Origin: JBBSDP01 sp963754335
GTDB lineage: Bacteria > Planctomycetota > Phycisphaerae > Tepidisphaerales > Tepidisphaeraceae
DNA: 64,000 nt
NCBI GenBank assembly: GCA_963754335.1
Contig: CAVWFQ010000003.1
Location: 1,054,001-1,118,000 of the forward strand
Direction of reading: 5' to 3'
Part shown: positions 18,831-29,003 of the stretch, one piece after another
Layout: every line of letters begins with the position of its first letter
Position numbering within the stretch: position 1 is the stretch's first letter
Program-made: the position numbers and the translations under genes
Notes under the pieces: generated by a model
Database searches by the model: none
The model's input: only the letters and a program-made list of their open reading frames with translations
What the model was told of the DNA's origin: nothing

Positions 18831-20307
18831 CTACGAGGCTCGCGCCTTCGCCTCTTTGGGCGTTTTGACGACTTCCTCTTCCAGCACCCACGTATCCTTG
18901 CTCCCGCCGCCCTGCGAGCTGTTGACGACCAGGCTCCCTTTTCGCAAGGCGACGCGTGTCAGTCCGCCCGGCATCACCACGACTTTTTCGCCGTACAGGA
19001 TGTAAGGACGCAGATCGATGCGGCGCCCCTCAAAACGGTCGTCGATCAGGCTCGGGTGCTGGCTGAGTTCGACGACCGGCTGGGCGATGAAATTCCGCGG
19101 GTCGGCGGTGATTTTCTCGGCAAACTTCTTCCCGTTCCTCGCGCGTGGCCTGGTGGCCCATCAGCATTCCATATCCGCCGGATTCGTTGGTGCTCTTGAC
19201 GACGAGCTTGTCGAGATTTTCAAGCACGTATTTCCGGTCCGCCTCGCGGGCGCAGATGTAGGTCGGAACATTGGGCAGAATCGCTTCCTGCCCCATGTAA
19301 AATTTGATCATGTCGGGGACATACGGATAGATGGCTTTGTCGTCGGCCACGCCGGTCCCCACCGCGTTCACCAGCGCCACGTTGCCGCAGCGGTAGGCGT
19401 TCATCAGCCCGGCCACGCCCAGGCAGCTATCGGAGCGGAAGCAGAGCGGATCAAGGAAGTCGTCATCGACGCCGGCGGTAGATCACGTCCACGCGCCGCA
19501 GGCCGGCGGTCGTTCGCATGTAGACAAACGAATTGTCGACCACCAGGTCCTGACCCTCGACCAGTTCCACCCCCATCTGCCGGGCCAGGAAGCTGTGCTC
19601 GAAATAGGCCGAGTTGTAGGTGCCCGGCGTCAGAACGACGATCGTCGGGCTGCTCGGCGCGGCTCGGAGCCACATGCTTGAGGCACTGCAGCAGATTGTG
19701 CGGGTAATCCTCGATCGCGCGAACCTTGTAGGCGCTGAACATCTTCGGGAACACGCGCTTCATCACACCGCGATTTTCCAGCACGTAGCTCACGCCGCTG
19801 GGCGTGCGGCCGTTGTCCTCCAGGACCAGGTATTGCCCTTCCTTGTCGCGAATCAGATCGGTCCCGCAGATGTGGATGTAAATGTTTCGCGGAACGTTCA
19901 GGTGGAACATCTCCCGGCGGAACATCTTGGCGCCGTAGATCAACTCCGGCGGAATCACCCGCTCGCGCAGAATACGCTGCTCATGATAAATGTCCTGGCA
20001 GAAAAGGTTTAACGCGGTAATCCGCTGCACCAGGCCGCGCTCGATCAGTTCCCACTCCGTCGGCGGGAATGATGCGCGGAACCATATCGAACGGGAAGAT
20101 TTTTTCGACGCCCCGCTGATCGCTGTAGACCGTGAACGTGATCCCCTGATTGCGGAAGGTGAGGTCCGCCATCCGCACCCGATGCGCAACGGCAGAGGGA
20201 CCGAGGGCATTGAGGCGCGCTAAAACGGCGGAATAATGCGCCCGCGGCTTCCCTGGCCCGGAAAACATCTCATCAAAGAGACCGTCGGTCTCATAGTTCT
20301 CAAACAT
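18831..20307 (-). CDS. Circularly permuted ATP-grasp type 2 amidoligase (4 frame breaks)
   Basis: About 492 codons, the usual size of DUF404/DUF407 ATP-grasp proteins predicted to form peptide bonds using ATP. Recognisable pieces, read across four breaks (about 20062, 19660, 19473 and 19130): FRNQGITFTVYSDQRGVEKIF; ERGLVQRITALNLFCQDIY; VLEDNGRTPSGVSYVLENR; TIVVLTPGTYNSAYFEHSF; VNAVGTGVADDKAIYPYVP; VVKSTNESGGYGMLMGHQA; NSSQGGGSKDTWVLEEE just before the stop. All four breaks behave as one surplus base (or two lost), so the locus length agrees. Start 20307 is chosen; an in-frame ATG at 20346 is possible. First gene of the ATP-grasp/alpha-E/transglutaminase operon. Confidence 0.9.
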
Positions 20308-20420
20308 TCCCGGGGATTCCGATCTCCTCGTCTCAAGGTCCGCCATCCGCCGATTTTACGGACGGCACAGCCAAGGGCAAGAGGATGCGTGATAGACCGG
20401 AACCCTGCTCGCAGTGAGGA

Positions 20421-20482
20421 AATGTCCCATAATGTCCCAAAATGCCCCAACTTTTAATATGATTTATCAATAAATTGCTTAC
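20421..20482 (+). repeat. Iteron element A: three phased 10-mers plus AT-rich box
   Basis: Three contiguous 10-mers AATGTCCCAT, AATGTCCCAA and AATGCCCCAA (20421-20450) fit AATGNNNCAN. After 14 nt of AT-rich DNA comes TATCAATAAATTGCTTAC (20465-20482), which overlaps the stop codon of the AsmA-like gene. The same architecture occurs at 43949. Here it lies upstream of the ATP-grasp operon, which is read in the opposite direction. Confidence 0.7.
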
Positions 20483-21456
20483 TTTTTCTTTCCGCCGAGC
20501 AATCCTTCCAGGCCTTGTTCGACGGATTTGCTGGCGTCCGGCTGGGTGGAAGGAGTTCCTTCGGACGGCTTCTTGCCAATGAGGTTTCCCACGCCTTGCT
20601 GAAGTGCCTTGCCGGGATCTTTGGTCAGATCACCGGGATTGCCGACGAGTTTTCCGACGTCGCCGGGCAATTTGCTCGTCAAAGCGCCCAGTTGCTTCTG
20701 AAATTGTGCTCCCAGCTGCGCCTTCATGTCGTTGAGATTGAGGTTCATCAGTCCTTTCAATTGATCCGGCAGGGCTCCGGATTTCGAAGCCGAGTCTGCC
20801 ATCGCCGTGATCACCTGCATGACCACATCCTTGATGGCGGCGCCGTTCTTGTTTCCGTCGCCGGAGCCGATGTTCTTGAGATTCACCGTCGGGATCGGAA
20901 TGGTGATTTCCTGTGGAAGGGCGTTGCCCAGAAGGCTCGCACCCGGAATCTTGCTGAGATCGCCGGGCCGCATGACCACGGTCGCGCTGTCCAGGGTCAG
21001 GTCGTCGATGATCAGCTTCAGCGGCTCGCTCTTTTTCTCGGTCGACGGGGCCGGTGCCGGCGGACCCGAAGGAATCTGATCCATCGCCACCTTGAAATTC
21101 AACTTCCCGTTCGCCTGCTCGATCACCAGAAGCGGCTTGGTGATCGTAATCGAAGTGATGTGAATCGGCTCCTGCCGCAACTGGCTGTAATTCACCTTCA
21201 CGGCGGTCCCGCCGAGCGTAAACATCTGCGGCGCGGAAAACCCCTGCGGCGAGGCGATCTTCAGGTCGCTGAGTTTGACCTCGCCACCAAACAGGGACAG
21301 GTCAGCGCCCCCGAGGGTCGTCTGCAGTTTGAGCTGATCTGTCGCCTGCGACTCGACGGTCGTTCGGACGATTCGGTTGAGATTGAAGTAGCCAATCGCC
21401 ACAACGACGATGACGAGAAGGATGACAAGCAGAATGGCGCGGCGAATCAGTTTCAT
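20479..21456 (-). CDS. AsmA-like envelope protein
   Basis: 325 residues: an N-terminal membrane anchor (AILLVILLVIVVVAIGYFNL) followed by a periplasmic AsmA-like repeat region (VNYSQLRQEPIHITSITITK.PLLVIEQ) and a low-complexity Gly/Pro/Lys-rich tail ending GLLGGKKK. AsmA-like proteins are thought to help move lipids to the outer membrane or affect its assembly. The ATG has a GGAGC site 6 nt upstream. It shares a 218-nt divergent region with the lipoprotein gene, in which GGAGT-N7-ACTCC forms a small hairpin near 21541. Confidence 0.78.
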   Translation of the reverse strand: MKLIRRAILLVILLVIVVVAIGYFNLNRIVRTTVESQATDQLKLQTTLGGADLSLFGGEVKLSDLKIASPQGFSAPQMFTLGGTAVKVNYSQLRQEPIHITSITITKPLLVIEQANGKLNFKVAMDQIPSGPPAPAPSTEKKSEPLKLIIDDLTLDSATVVMRPGDLSKIPGASLLGNALPQEITIPIPTVNLKNIGSGDGNKNGAAIKDVVMQVITAMADSASKSGALPDQLKGLMNLNLNDMKAQLGAQFQKQLGALTSKLPGDVGKLVGNPGDLTKDPGKALQQGVGNLIGKKPSEGTPSTQPDASKSVEQGLEGLLGGKKK

Positions 21457-21674
21457 AAATTGCTCCAGTTGAACCCGTTATTCTATTCGGATTACTTTCA
21501 GTAAGACACATTCATATTGGCTCAGGAAACGAGGAAGAAGGGGAGTTTCAAATACTCCGCTTCTGGGGCCTGGGGATGTCTAAACCAATTCTTAAGACAA
21601 TATTTGCTCAAACAAAATAGTTGACCCGTAGCGTCCGCACGATTGACCGGTACACCTCAAGCGGAGTGAATCGA

Positions 21675-22169
21675 ATGAAATCGTATGCCTTGGTTCTTGC
21701 CGTCGGACTGTTGGGTTCAGGTTGCTCGCATGACCATTCCGGCTCGCCGGAAGCGGCGAAAACCACTCCGGATTCCACCGTGGCAGCGCAACCGACACCG
21801 GCTGCTCCGGCCGCCCCCACTGCGCCGGAGGCGCCCAAGCCATCCGCCGAGCCGGTGACCGCGGCGCCCGCTGCCCCGGCGCCTGCTGCTCCGACCCCCC
21901 CAACTCCCGCACCGGCGGTCGTAAAGGCCCCGTCCCACGATGCCGAGCCCAAAGACCTTTATTTCGAAACGCATAAAGATGGCAAGACCTATATTCTCGC
22001 TTACATCACTACGCTTCATCTGATTCAAAAAGGGACGCCGCCAGACGACTTGGACGAAAAGGCCGACTTTGGTCCCGATGGCGAAACAGTGGTCTTCGAA
22101 AAGAGTGATGATGCTGCCCTGGAAAAGCGCCTCGTCGCCGAATATCAGAAGCAGCATCCCAAGCAATAA
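21675..22169 (+). CDS. Small lipoprotein with Ala/Pro-rich linker
   Basis: 164 residues. A lipoprotein signal with lipobox LLGSGC (Cys18) is followed by about 70 residues of Ala/Pro/Thr repeats and a C-terminal acidic domain with KDLYFETHKDGKTYILAYIT. The linker suggests a domain held away from the membrane. The ATG at 21675 has GGAG 9 nt upstream; an earlier in-frame start would precede the signal peptide. No family recognised. Confidence 0.75.
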   Translation: MKSYALVLAVGLLGSGCSHDHSGSPEAAKTTPDSTVAAQPTPAAPAAPTAPEAPKPSAEPVTAAPAAPAPAAPTPPTPAPAVVKAPSHDAEPKDLYFETHKDGKTYILAYITTLHLIQKGTPPDDLDEKADFGPDGETVVFEKSDDAALEKRLVAEYQKQHPKQ

Positions 22170-22628
22170 CGGGTTGAGCGCCGACGGCCCACATCTGGAA
22201 AGGCTTGGGATTCGATCGGGAAATTGTCCGGCGGCGTCGAGAAGCGCCTCGATCGCCTCCTCGGCGGTTCGACCCAGCCGGGCAAGAATCGTTCCCAGGT
22301 GATGAAGCGGCGAATAGACGACGGGATCGGGCCTGACCGCCAGACAGGCGTATTTGCCAGTGCCAGACAGGTCGCCTCCGCGCAGGAAAACGATCGACAA
22401 TCCGTCGTGAGGCGACCTCAGGAGTGGATATGGGGGAATTGCAACGGCTGAATGATTCGCTTTCTCTCCGTGACTCCGTTTCTGCCGAACGCCGATCAAA
22501 GGGCATGCTTGGCCGACAAAATCGCCGTTGAGTACTTGAGCGATTTCGCCGGGCAGGTACGCTTCCTCTTGCGCCCGGTACAAGATACGCCGGTCAAAAA
22601 GACGTTCAGATCCGCCAAATATAAACAT
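22170..22628 (-). CDS. Doubtful minus-strand coding region in a 570-nt gap
   Basis: The gap 22170-22739 holds no clear gene. On the minus strand a frame open from an ATG at 22628 has codon use like real genes over about 22190-22350 (translation includes VVYSPLHHLGTILARLGRT and EEAIEALLDAAGQF), but it has no ribosome site and no stop before running into the antisense of the lipoprotein gene. A competing 59-codon plus-strand ORF (22452-22631, beginning MIRFLSVTPFLPNA) overlaps it. I cannot decide between them; the end given here is arbitrary. Confidence 0.3.
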
Positions 22629-22739
22629 TGAGCGCAATATCGCATTAAGATAAAGTGCTGGCCAAGGAACGTGTTTTGGGTCGTTGTCGTTCTCACGTCG
22701 AACCGACCGGACTTTCTTTAACTGATGCTGGAGAAGCAA

Positions 22740-25249
22740 ATGCGTTTAGATGCCGGGCGGAAAGTGCGTAACGGCTCTAAAAATAACGATTTCGTAACCA
22801 AAACGCCGCGGCGTGGAGCTGGGCGCGCCTTGGCTGAACTGCTGGAACTCCGCCGACTCTTCGCGGTGCTGACGGTCAACACGCGGTTGGACGACACCCA
22901 CGCGGATTCGTCTCTCACGCTGCGCGAGGCGATCGAAGTCGTGAACGGGGATACCGTTTCGTCGACGCTAACGACCGCTGAGCAGGCGCAGATCAATACG
23001 ACACAGCAACTGCTCGGCACCAAGGACACGATCGAGTTCAATATTCCCGGCAGCGGGGTGGAAGACATTGTGGTCAATGGCAACTTTCCGCTCATCACCG
23101 TGCCGATGACGATCGACGGATACAGCCAGCCCGGCGCCGCCCCCGCGACGGATAGTTCCAAGGCGACGATCCTGATCGAGCTTGACGGTGTGGTGATTAG
23201 CGGCGCCGACGGCCTGGATATCGGCACGAACAACGTCACCGTTCGCGGCCTGTCGATTGTCGGTTTTGATACGAATGGAATAGACATCGATGGAGCAGCC
23301 GGCGACGATGTGATCGTCGGCAACTACATCGGCGTGTTGCCCGATGGTGTAACCGCCGACCCGAACACCACAGGCATTTCGATCCAGCACGCGCCGGTCA
23401 GCACGATCGGGGGCACAACGCCGGCCGATCGCAACGTCATATCGGGAAATACCGAAGCCGGCCTACGGGTCAACGTTGCCAGCGACGGCGATATCATCGA
23501 GGGGAATTACGTCGGGGTCGATGCCACCGGCGAAGCGGCGCTCCCGAACATGGAGATCGGCATCAGCGTCTACAACGCGCAAAACATCACCATCGGCGGC
23601 ACTAGCAGCGGCGCCCGCAACGTCATCTCAGGCAATTCTTCCGACGGCCTGCAGTTTATTGCGCCCAACGGCGGCAGCGTGCAGAACAATGTGGGTCAAG
23701 GAAATTACGTCGGGCTGGATGCCGCCGGCAGAGGGGCCGTGCCCAATGGAGGGGTCGGCATTTCCGTCCTGGGGGGCAGTACCGCGACGCAAATGACGAT
23801 TGGAGGGACGACTCCCGGCGAAGGAAACGTCGTCGCAGGCAATGGTGAAGAGGGGATCTTGCTCGGCGGTGCATCGGGTAATATCGTTCAAGGGAATTTC
23901 GTCGGCGTTAACGCCTTGGGAACCGCCGTGGTGGGAAATCAAATCGGAATCTCCATCGATAGCGGGGTCAATAACCAGATTGGAGGAGAGACGCCGGCGC
24001 GGGCAACATCGTTGACGGCAGCACGAATCAGGGCATCAAACTCGCCTCGAGCAGCGACAACACCGTGGAGGGAAATCGAATTGGAGTCCTGGCGGATGGG
24101 ACAACCCCGGCCGGAAATCGCGGGGACGGCATTTATATCGTGTATCGTTCGAGCGATAACCTCATCGGCGGATTGAATCCCGCGGCCGGCAATATCATCG
24201 CTGACAACGCGGGGAACGGCGTCGAAATCAACTCCTCGGACCCGAATTTTTCGGTTCGGAACAGCGTTCGCCTCAATTCGATTTACAACAATTCGGGTCT
24301 GGGAATCGACCTCAATCGCTCTATAAATGGCGTGGTTCAGGATCGGGGCGTGAACTCCAATGACTCGAGCGATGCCGACACCGGCTCCAATGATTATCAG
24401 AATTTCCCAACCTTTATTTCGTCGGAGATCGACGGGAGCACGGTGACGGTCATCGGGCAGTTCGCCAGCTTGCCGAGCGAGAGCTTCATCCTGGATTTTT
24501 ACGCCAGCGACACCGCCGACCCGAGCGGCAACGGGGAGGGGAAGCTGTACATCGGCCACCCTAACGTCACGACCAACTCGGCGGGCAACACGTCCTTTAA
24601 CGGGCAATTCACCGCCGACGTCGGACCCAACACCTTCATCACCGCGACGGCCACCGTGGTCACCGGCGAAATGTTTGGCGATACATCAGAGTTTTCGCCA
24701 TCGATTCAGGCGACGGTGACGACCCCCACACCGACGCCAACCCCAACACCCACGCCGACACCAACTCCAACGCCCACACCGACCCCAACACCGACACCGA
24801 CTCCAACACCAACTCCCACGCCCACCCCAACCCCTACCCCCACTCCCACATCGGATTTGGCGGAGCTGCAGACGTTCAGGGATACGTATCAGTCCCTGCT
24901 GGGGACGATCAAAACGGCGCCCAAGAGCAGCACGGTGACGGCGATCAAGAAGGCGCTCGCCGCGTTGAATCATCAGTTGAACAGTGCCAACGCACTCGTG
25001 AAGAAGGAGACGTCGCTCGCGGCGCAGGTGAGCAAGGAAACGACCCAGATCACGGCGCTTCAGGCACAGCTTGCCTCCGCGACCACCGACGCCGCCAAGG
25101 CGAAGATCCAGAAGAAGATCAATTCAGCAACGGTGCTGGAAACGAAATTCGCCGGTCAGGAAACGAGCGAGTCGGATTCGGCGACGGCGGCGCTGGGCAA
25201 CATTTCGGCGGCGGAGTCCAACATTCAAAACCAATCATCCTCATTGTAG
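22740..25249 (+). CDS. CSLREA beta-helix surface protein 1 (1 frame break)
   Basis: About 837 residues after repair. It starts with a basic leader and LELRRLFAVLTVN, an LEPR-like N-terminal targeting motif, then the CSLREA motif (SSLTLREAIEVV), then parallel beta-helix repeats of the pattern GNYIGVxxxG...IGG...RNVISGN. One base is missing near 24000; restoring it gives TPAAGNIVDG, which matches the repeat. A Thr-Pro tract follows and then a helical C-terminal domain (AELQTFRDTYQSLLGTIK, coiled-coil-like). Predicted exported adhesin or polysaccharide-binding protein. The ATG at 22740 has GGAG 7 nt before it. A tandem paralogue follows 37 nt downstream. Confidence 0.85.
24722..24851 (+). repeat. 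Thr-Pro codon repeat (CSLREA protein 1)
   Basis: About 130 nt of degenerate ACN-CCN repeats encoding a (TP)n hinge between the beta-helix and the helical C-terminal domain. It is longer than the equivalent tract in the paralogue, showing repeat-number change. Confidence 0.85.
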
Positions 25250-25286
25250 TTAGAATCCCATTTTTCCCCATTCATCGGAGAACCTG

Positions 25287-27581
25287 ATGCATCGTCACTA
25301 CCGTAACAAGCGCCTGCGGACCGCCGGAATTTCTAAATTGGCCGCTCATCACAGATTGCCGGTTGCCGTGGAATCACTTGAAGTGCGGCGACTATTTGCG
25401 GTGCTTACGGTGAACTCCACGGCGGACAACATTACGCATGTTGCTGATTCGTCGCTGACGCTGCGCGAGGCGATCGAGTTGGTGACGGGCAGCATCAACT
25501 ATGTATTTCTCTCGCTTGACGAGCGAGCGCAGGTCGATACGAGTACCGATCCGCTCGGCACGAACGACACGATTAAATTCAATATGCCCGGCGAGGGGCT
25601 CCATGTAATTGCTCCGACGATGAACCTGCCGCCCATCACCTCTACCCTGACGATTGACGGCTACAGTCAGCCGGGTTCGAGTGTAGCCACCGACAGCGCT
25701 CCGGCGACGCCGGTGATCGTTTTAAACGGCATTGACGATCAGAGCACCGCAGTCGTTGGGTTGGAGATCCAGGCGAGAAACGTCGTGATAAGCGGATTGG
25801 CTATCGGCGGTTTCAGCGGTGAAGGAATTCTTCTCGATCAGTCTTCGGCAAATGCCCAGATTCTCGGGAACTACATCGGTGTCCAGCCGGACGGCATCGA
25901 TGCAGAGGCGAACGGTACAGGCATTCTTGTCAGGTTTGGCCCACAGACAATTATTGGCCAAACGACGCCAGCCACTCGTAACATCATCTCGGGCAACCTC
26001 TCAGATGGCATCCGCTTCGACGGCAGCGGCGGAGGTGACGTGCAGGACGGCGTCGTTGTCGGAAACTACATTGGAACCGACGCAACCGGAATGGCGTCCC
26101 TTGGAAATGGTGAAAACGGGATCCAGGTCATCGAGGGAGCCGAAAGCGACGCTTTGCCTACGAACCTGACCATCGGCTTCCTGGAGCCCGGTGCGGGGAA
26201 CGTTATCTCGGGCAATGGCTTATGTGGTATTCAGTTTCTCTCGGGGAACGTTTCGGGCAACAAGGTGGAGAATAATCTGATCGGCGTGAACGCCGCGGGC
26301 ACTGCTCCGCTTGGAAACATCTTCGGCATTAATGTACAGGTGGGGACGGACAACCAGATCGGCGGTACCGATTCGGAAGCCGGCAACACGATCTCCGGTA
26401 ACACCGAAGACGGAATCTATATCAACGCAAGCAGTTCTAATACCGTGCAGGGAAACCGTATCGGCGTATTGCCGGATGGCCTCACCGCAGCCGGCAATGG
26501 CGAAGATGGCATCGACATCAACAACAACTCCGATCAAAATCTGATAGGCGGCAACGGTGCTTCGGCGGCCAATATCATCGCCAACAATGTAAACGACGGT
26601 GTGGAGATCACCGCGAGTGACGCGAATGTGCCATTACAGAACACGGTCCGATTCAACTCCATTTACGGAAATGGCCAGCTCGGGATTGATCTGGGCGTTT
26701 TTGACGGAGTCGGCGGGGTGACCTTCAATGACCCATTCGACATCGACACTGGAGCCAATGACCTTCAGAACTTTCCGCTGATTTCCTCCGCCTCTGCCGA
26801 TGCGTCATCGATTACCGTCAACGGCTCGTTCAACAGCCTTCCAAGCAGCCTGTTCGTTCTCGACTTTTACGGCAACGACGCCGCCAATTCGAGTGGCTAC
26901 GGCCAAGGGAAGCTATACCTCGGCTCGGTTGATCTCTCGACCGACACTGCGGGCAATGCGACCTTCTCCAACTCATTCAACGTGGCCGTCGGCTCGAACG
27001 CGTTCATCAGCGCAACGGCGACGATCATCGGCGGATCCTCGAGCGGCGACACCTCGGAATTTGCGCAAACCCTTCACGCGCACGTTACGACACCAACGCC
27101 CACGCCAACACCGACCCCAACGCCCACCCCGACTCCAACTCCAACCCCGACTCCAACTCCAACCCCGACTCCGACACCCACATCGGACGCGGCGGAGCTG
27201 CAGACATTCAAAGGGACGTATCAATCCTTGCTGGGGACGATCAAAGCCGCACCAAAGAGCAGCGCGGTGACGGCGATCAAGAAGGCCCTTGCGGCGCTGA
27301 ACCATCAACTCAACAGCGCCAATGCCCTCGTGAAGAAGGAGTCGACACTCGCTGGGCAGTTGGGTAAGGAAACGAGCCTGATTACATCGCTGCAGGCGCT
27401 GCTTGCCTCGGCGACGACCGACAGCGCCAGGGCGAAGATCCAGAAGAAGCTCAACGCCGCGGCGGCACTGGAGAACAGGTTCGCCGGACAAGAGACGAGC
27501 GTCGCCGCTTCGACGACGGCGGCGTTGAACAATATCTCAACCGCCGAGGCGAGCATTCAGGATCAGCTAAACACTTTGTAG
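25287..27581 (+). CDS. CSLREA beta-helix surface protein 2, intact
   Basis: 764 residues in one open frame, a tandem paralogue of the preceding gene. N-terminus: basic leader, VESLEVRRLFAVLTVN (LEPR-like), then the CSLREA motif SSLTLREAIELV. The middle is a right-handed parallel beta-helix with repeated GNYIGVxxDG, IGG and ISGN turns; a (TP)n hinge follows; the C-terminal 130 residues form the helical module ELQTFKGTYQSLLGTIKAAP, nearly identical to that of protein 1. The ATG has GGAG upstream. Likely cell-surface or secreted; ligand unknown. A strong terminator follows. Confidence 0.9.
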   Translation: MHRHYRNKRLRTAGISKLAAHHRLPVAVESLEVRRLFAVLTVNSTADNITHVADSSLTLREAIELVTGSINYVFLSLDERAQVDTSTDPLGTNDTIKFNMPGEGLHVIAPTMNLPPITSTLTIDGYSQPGSSVATDSAPATPVIVLNGIDDQSTAVVGLEIQARNVVISGLAIGGFSGEGILLDQSSANAQILGNYIGVQPDGIDAEANGTGILVRFGPQTIIGQTTPATRNIISGNLSDGIRFDGSGGGDVQDGVVVGNYIGTDATGMASLGNGENGIQVIEGAESDALPTNLTIGFLEPGAGNVISGNGLCGIQFLSGNVSGNKVENNLIGVNAAGTAPLGNIFGINVQVGTDNQIGGTDSEAGNTISGNTEDGIYINASSSNTVQGNRIGVLPDGLTAAGNGEDGIDINNNSDQNLIGGNGASAANIIANNVNDGVEITASDANVPLQNTVRFNSIYGNGQLGIDLGVFDGVGGVTFNDPFDIDTGANDLQNFPLISSASADASSITVNGSFNSLPSSLFVLDFYGNDAANSSGYGQGKLYLGSVDLSTDTAGNATFSNSFNVAVGSNAFISATATIIGGSSSGDTSEFAQTLHAHVTTPTPTPTPTPTPTPTPTPTPTPTPTPTPTPTSDAAELQTFKGTYQSLLGTIKAAPKSSAVTAIKKALAALNHQLNSANALVKKESTLAGQLGKETSLITSLQALLASATTDSARAKIQKKLNAAAALENRFAGQETSVAASTTAALNNISTAEASIQDQLNTL
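27090..27182 (+). repeat. Thr-Pro codon repeat (CSLREA protein 2)
   Basis: About 93 nt encoding (TP)n between the beta-helix and C-terminal helical module, shorter than the 130-nt tract of the paralogue. Confidence 0.85.
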
Positions 27582-27610
27582 ATTTGAAAGGTTTGATCAC
27601 GCAGACGGTA

Positions 27611-27692
27611 AAAAAGAGCCGCGCACGAAGTAAGCGGGATTGTTGTCTCATTACCGAGTGCTTTCCCGCTTACTTCGTGCGCGGCTCTTTTT
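27611..27692. terminator. 29-bp perfect stem terminator between convergent genes
   Basis: Arms 27611-27639 and 27664-27692 pair perfectly over 29 bp around a 24-nt loop. They begin with A-rich and end with T-rich sequence (AAAAAGAGCC / GGCTCTTTTT), so it can act in both directions, ending the CSLREA gene and the convergent CNNM gene. Confidence 0.85.
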
Positions 27693-27709
27693 CTCCTTTC
27701 GTGAACCCT

Positions 27710-29003
27710 TCAGGCCGAGCTCTTCGAGGTTGCGGATTCACCTGCCGGCTGAAGAACCTGCTCGATCTTCACCCGATTGACCTTCTGCGGCTCAGCTTCC
27801 AGCACGGTGAATTTCGCGCCGTTCTGCTCGAATGTTGTGCCGGGCTTGGGAATTTGCCCGAGCGCGGTCGTTACGAATCCGCCGAGCGTCTCGTAGCCGG
27901 CGTCTTCGGGCAGTTCGAGGCCGGTCAGGCGGTTCAATTCGTCAATGCCGATGCGCGCGTCGGCCTCGCTGGCCTGCTCGTCGATCCGTCGGAACATCGC
28001 CGGCTCGGCCGGTTCATGCTCGTCGCTGATATCCCCGACGAGTTGCTCGAGGATATCTTCGATCGAGACGACACCGGCCGTGCCGCCGTACTCGTCGAGT
28101 ACGACGGCGATGTGAATCTTCTGCAGGCGGAAATCCCCCAGCAGGTCGCGCAGCGGCTTGGTTTCCGGAATGAAGAACGGCGGACGCATCACCCTGGTCA
28201 CATCAAATGATTCAGACGGCTTCCCGAGATGCTGAAGCAGGTCGCGGGCGTAAAGAATGCCGGCGATATGATCGAGGGTGTCGCGGAAGACCGGGATTCG
28301 CGAGTGCCCGCTTTCCTCGATGATCCCGCGCACTTCCTCGAGCGATGAGCCTACCTCGATGCCAACGACGTCGGCGCGCGGAGTCATGATCTGGCCGGCG
28401 GCGGTGTCCTTGAACTCGATCACCGACTCGATCATGACCCGTTCCTGCTGATCGACGACGCCTTCTTTTTCCCCTTCCTCGACGACCGAGAGTATTTCCT
28501 GCTCGATCTGCTCGCTTTCAGTGGCCCGGCGGATGCCGACGGCGCTCTGAACAAGCCTTTGAATCAGATCCATCACGCGCGTGAACGGCGACAAGGTGGC
28601 TCGCAAGGCGTACAGCGGACGGACGAACATCGCGACGAGGGCCGGCCCGCGCGTCTCGGCCAGCGCGTGCGGAAGGGCAACCGAACTGAAGAATGTGATC
28701 ATCAACCCCACCAGCGCCGCCGAGGAAAAAATAGAGGGGACCGATCCGGGCCACCCGGTAGAGCGCGTCCAGAATCGTGAGGACGATCAGCGTATTGGCA
28801 GTCAGGCGGCAGAAGGCGGTCACGAAAATCAGATCGTCCTGCCGCGCGAGTGTACTTTCCAGCCATTTGCTTTGACCGCGCCGCTCCAATTCGTCCGCCA
28901 GCCGGCTTCGACTCAGGTCACGAAGGGCATAGGTCAGCGTGGATGAAACCAGCGACAGAAGCGCCCCGGCGGAAATCGTAATGAGAAGTAGCGGAAACGA
29001 CAT
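27710..29003 (-). CDS. CNNM/CorC-type membrane protein with CBS pair (1 frame break)
   Basis: Hemolysin-C/CNNM family protein of about 431 residues: N-terminal DUF21 membrane domain (SFPLLLITISAGALLSLVSS), then a CBS pair (IMTPRADVVGIEVG and HIAVVLDEYGGTAGVVSIEDILE) and the CorC_HlyC domain at the end (DAGYETLGGFVTTALGQIP). Such proteins export or regulate Mg2+/Co2+. A frame break at about 28727 falls in a run of six A; shortening it by one gives PLYFSSAALVGLMITFF, a continuous helix. The ATG overlaps the ybeY stop (TGATG), so it is the last gene of the cdsA-phoH operon. Confidence 0.9.

Noticed and set aside
22452..22631. 59-codon plus-strand ORF (MIRFLSVTPFLPNA...)
   Set aside because: Below usual length, no ribosome site, and the opposite strand has equal or better coding signal; mentioned only in the gap entry.
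21717..22739. Long 340-codon minus-strand ORF
   Set aside because: It runs antisense through the well-supported lipoprotein gene; only its middle has gene-like codon use, so I list just an uncertain region.
24722..24851. CRISPR-like array
   Set aside because: The repeat is in frame and encodes Thr-Pro; there are no spacers.
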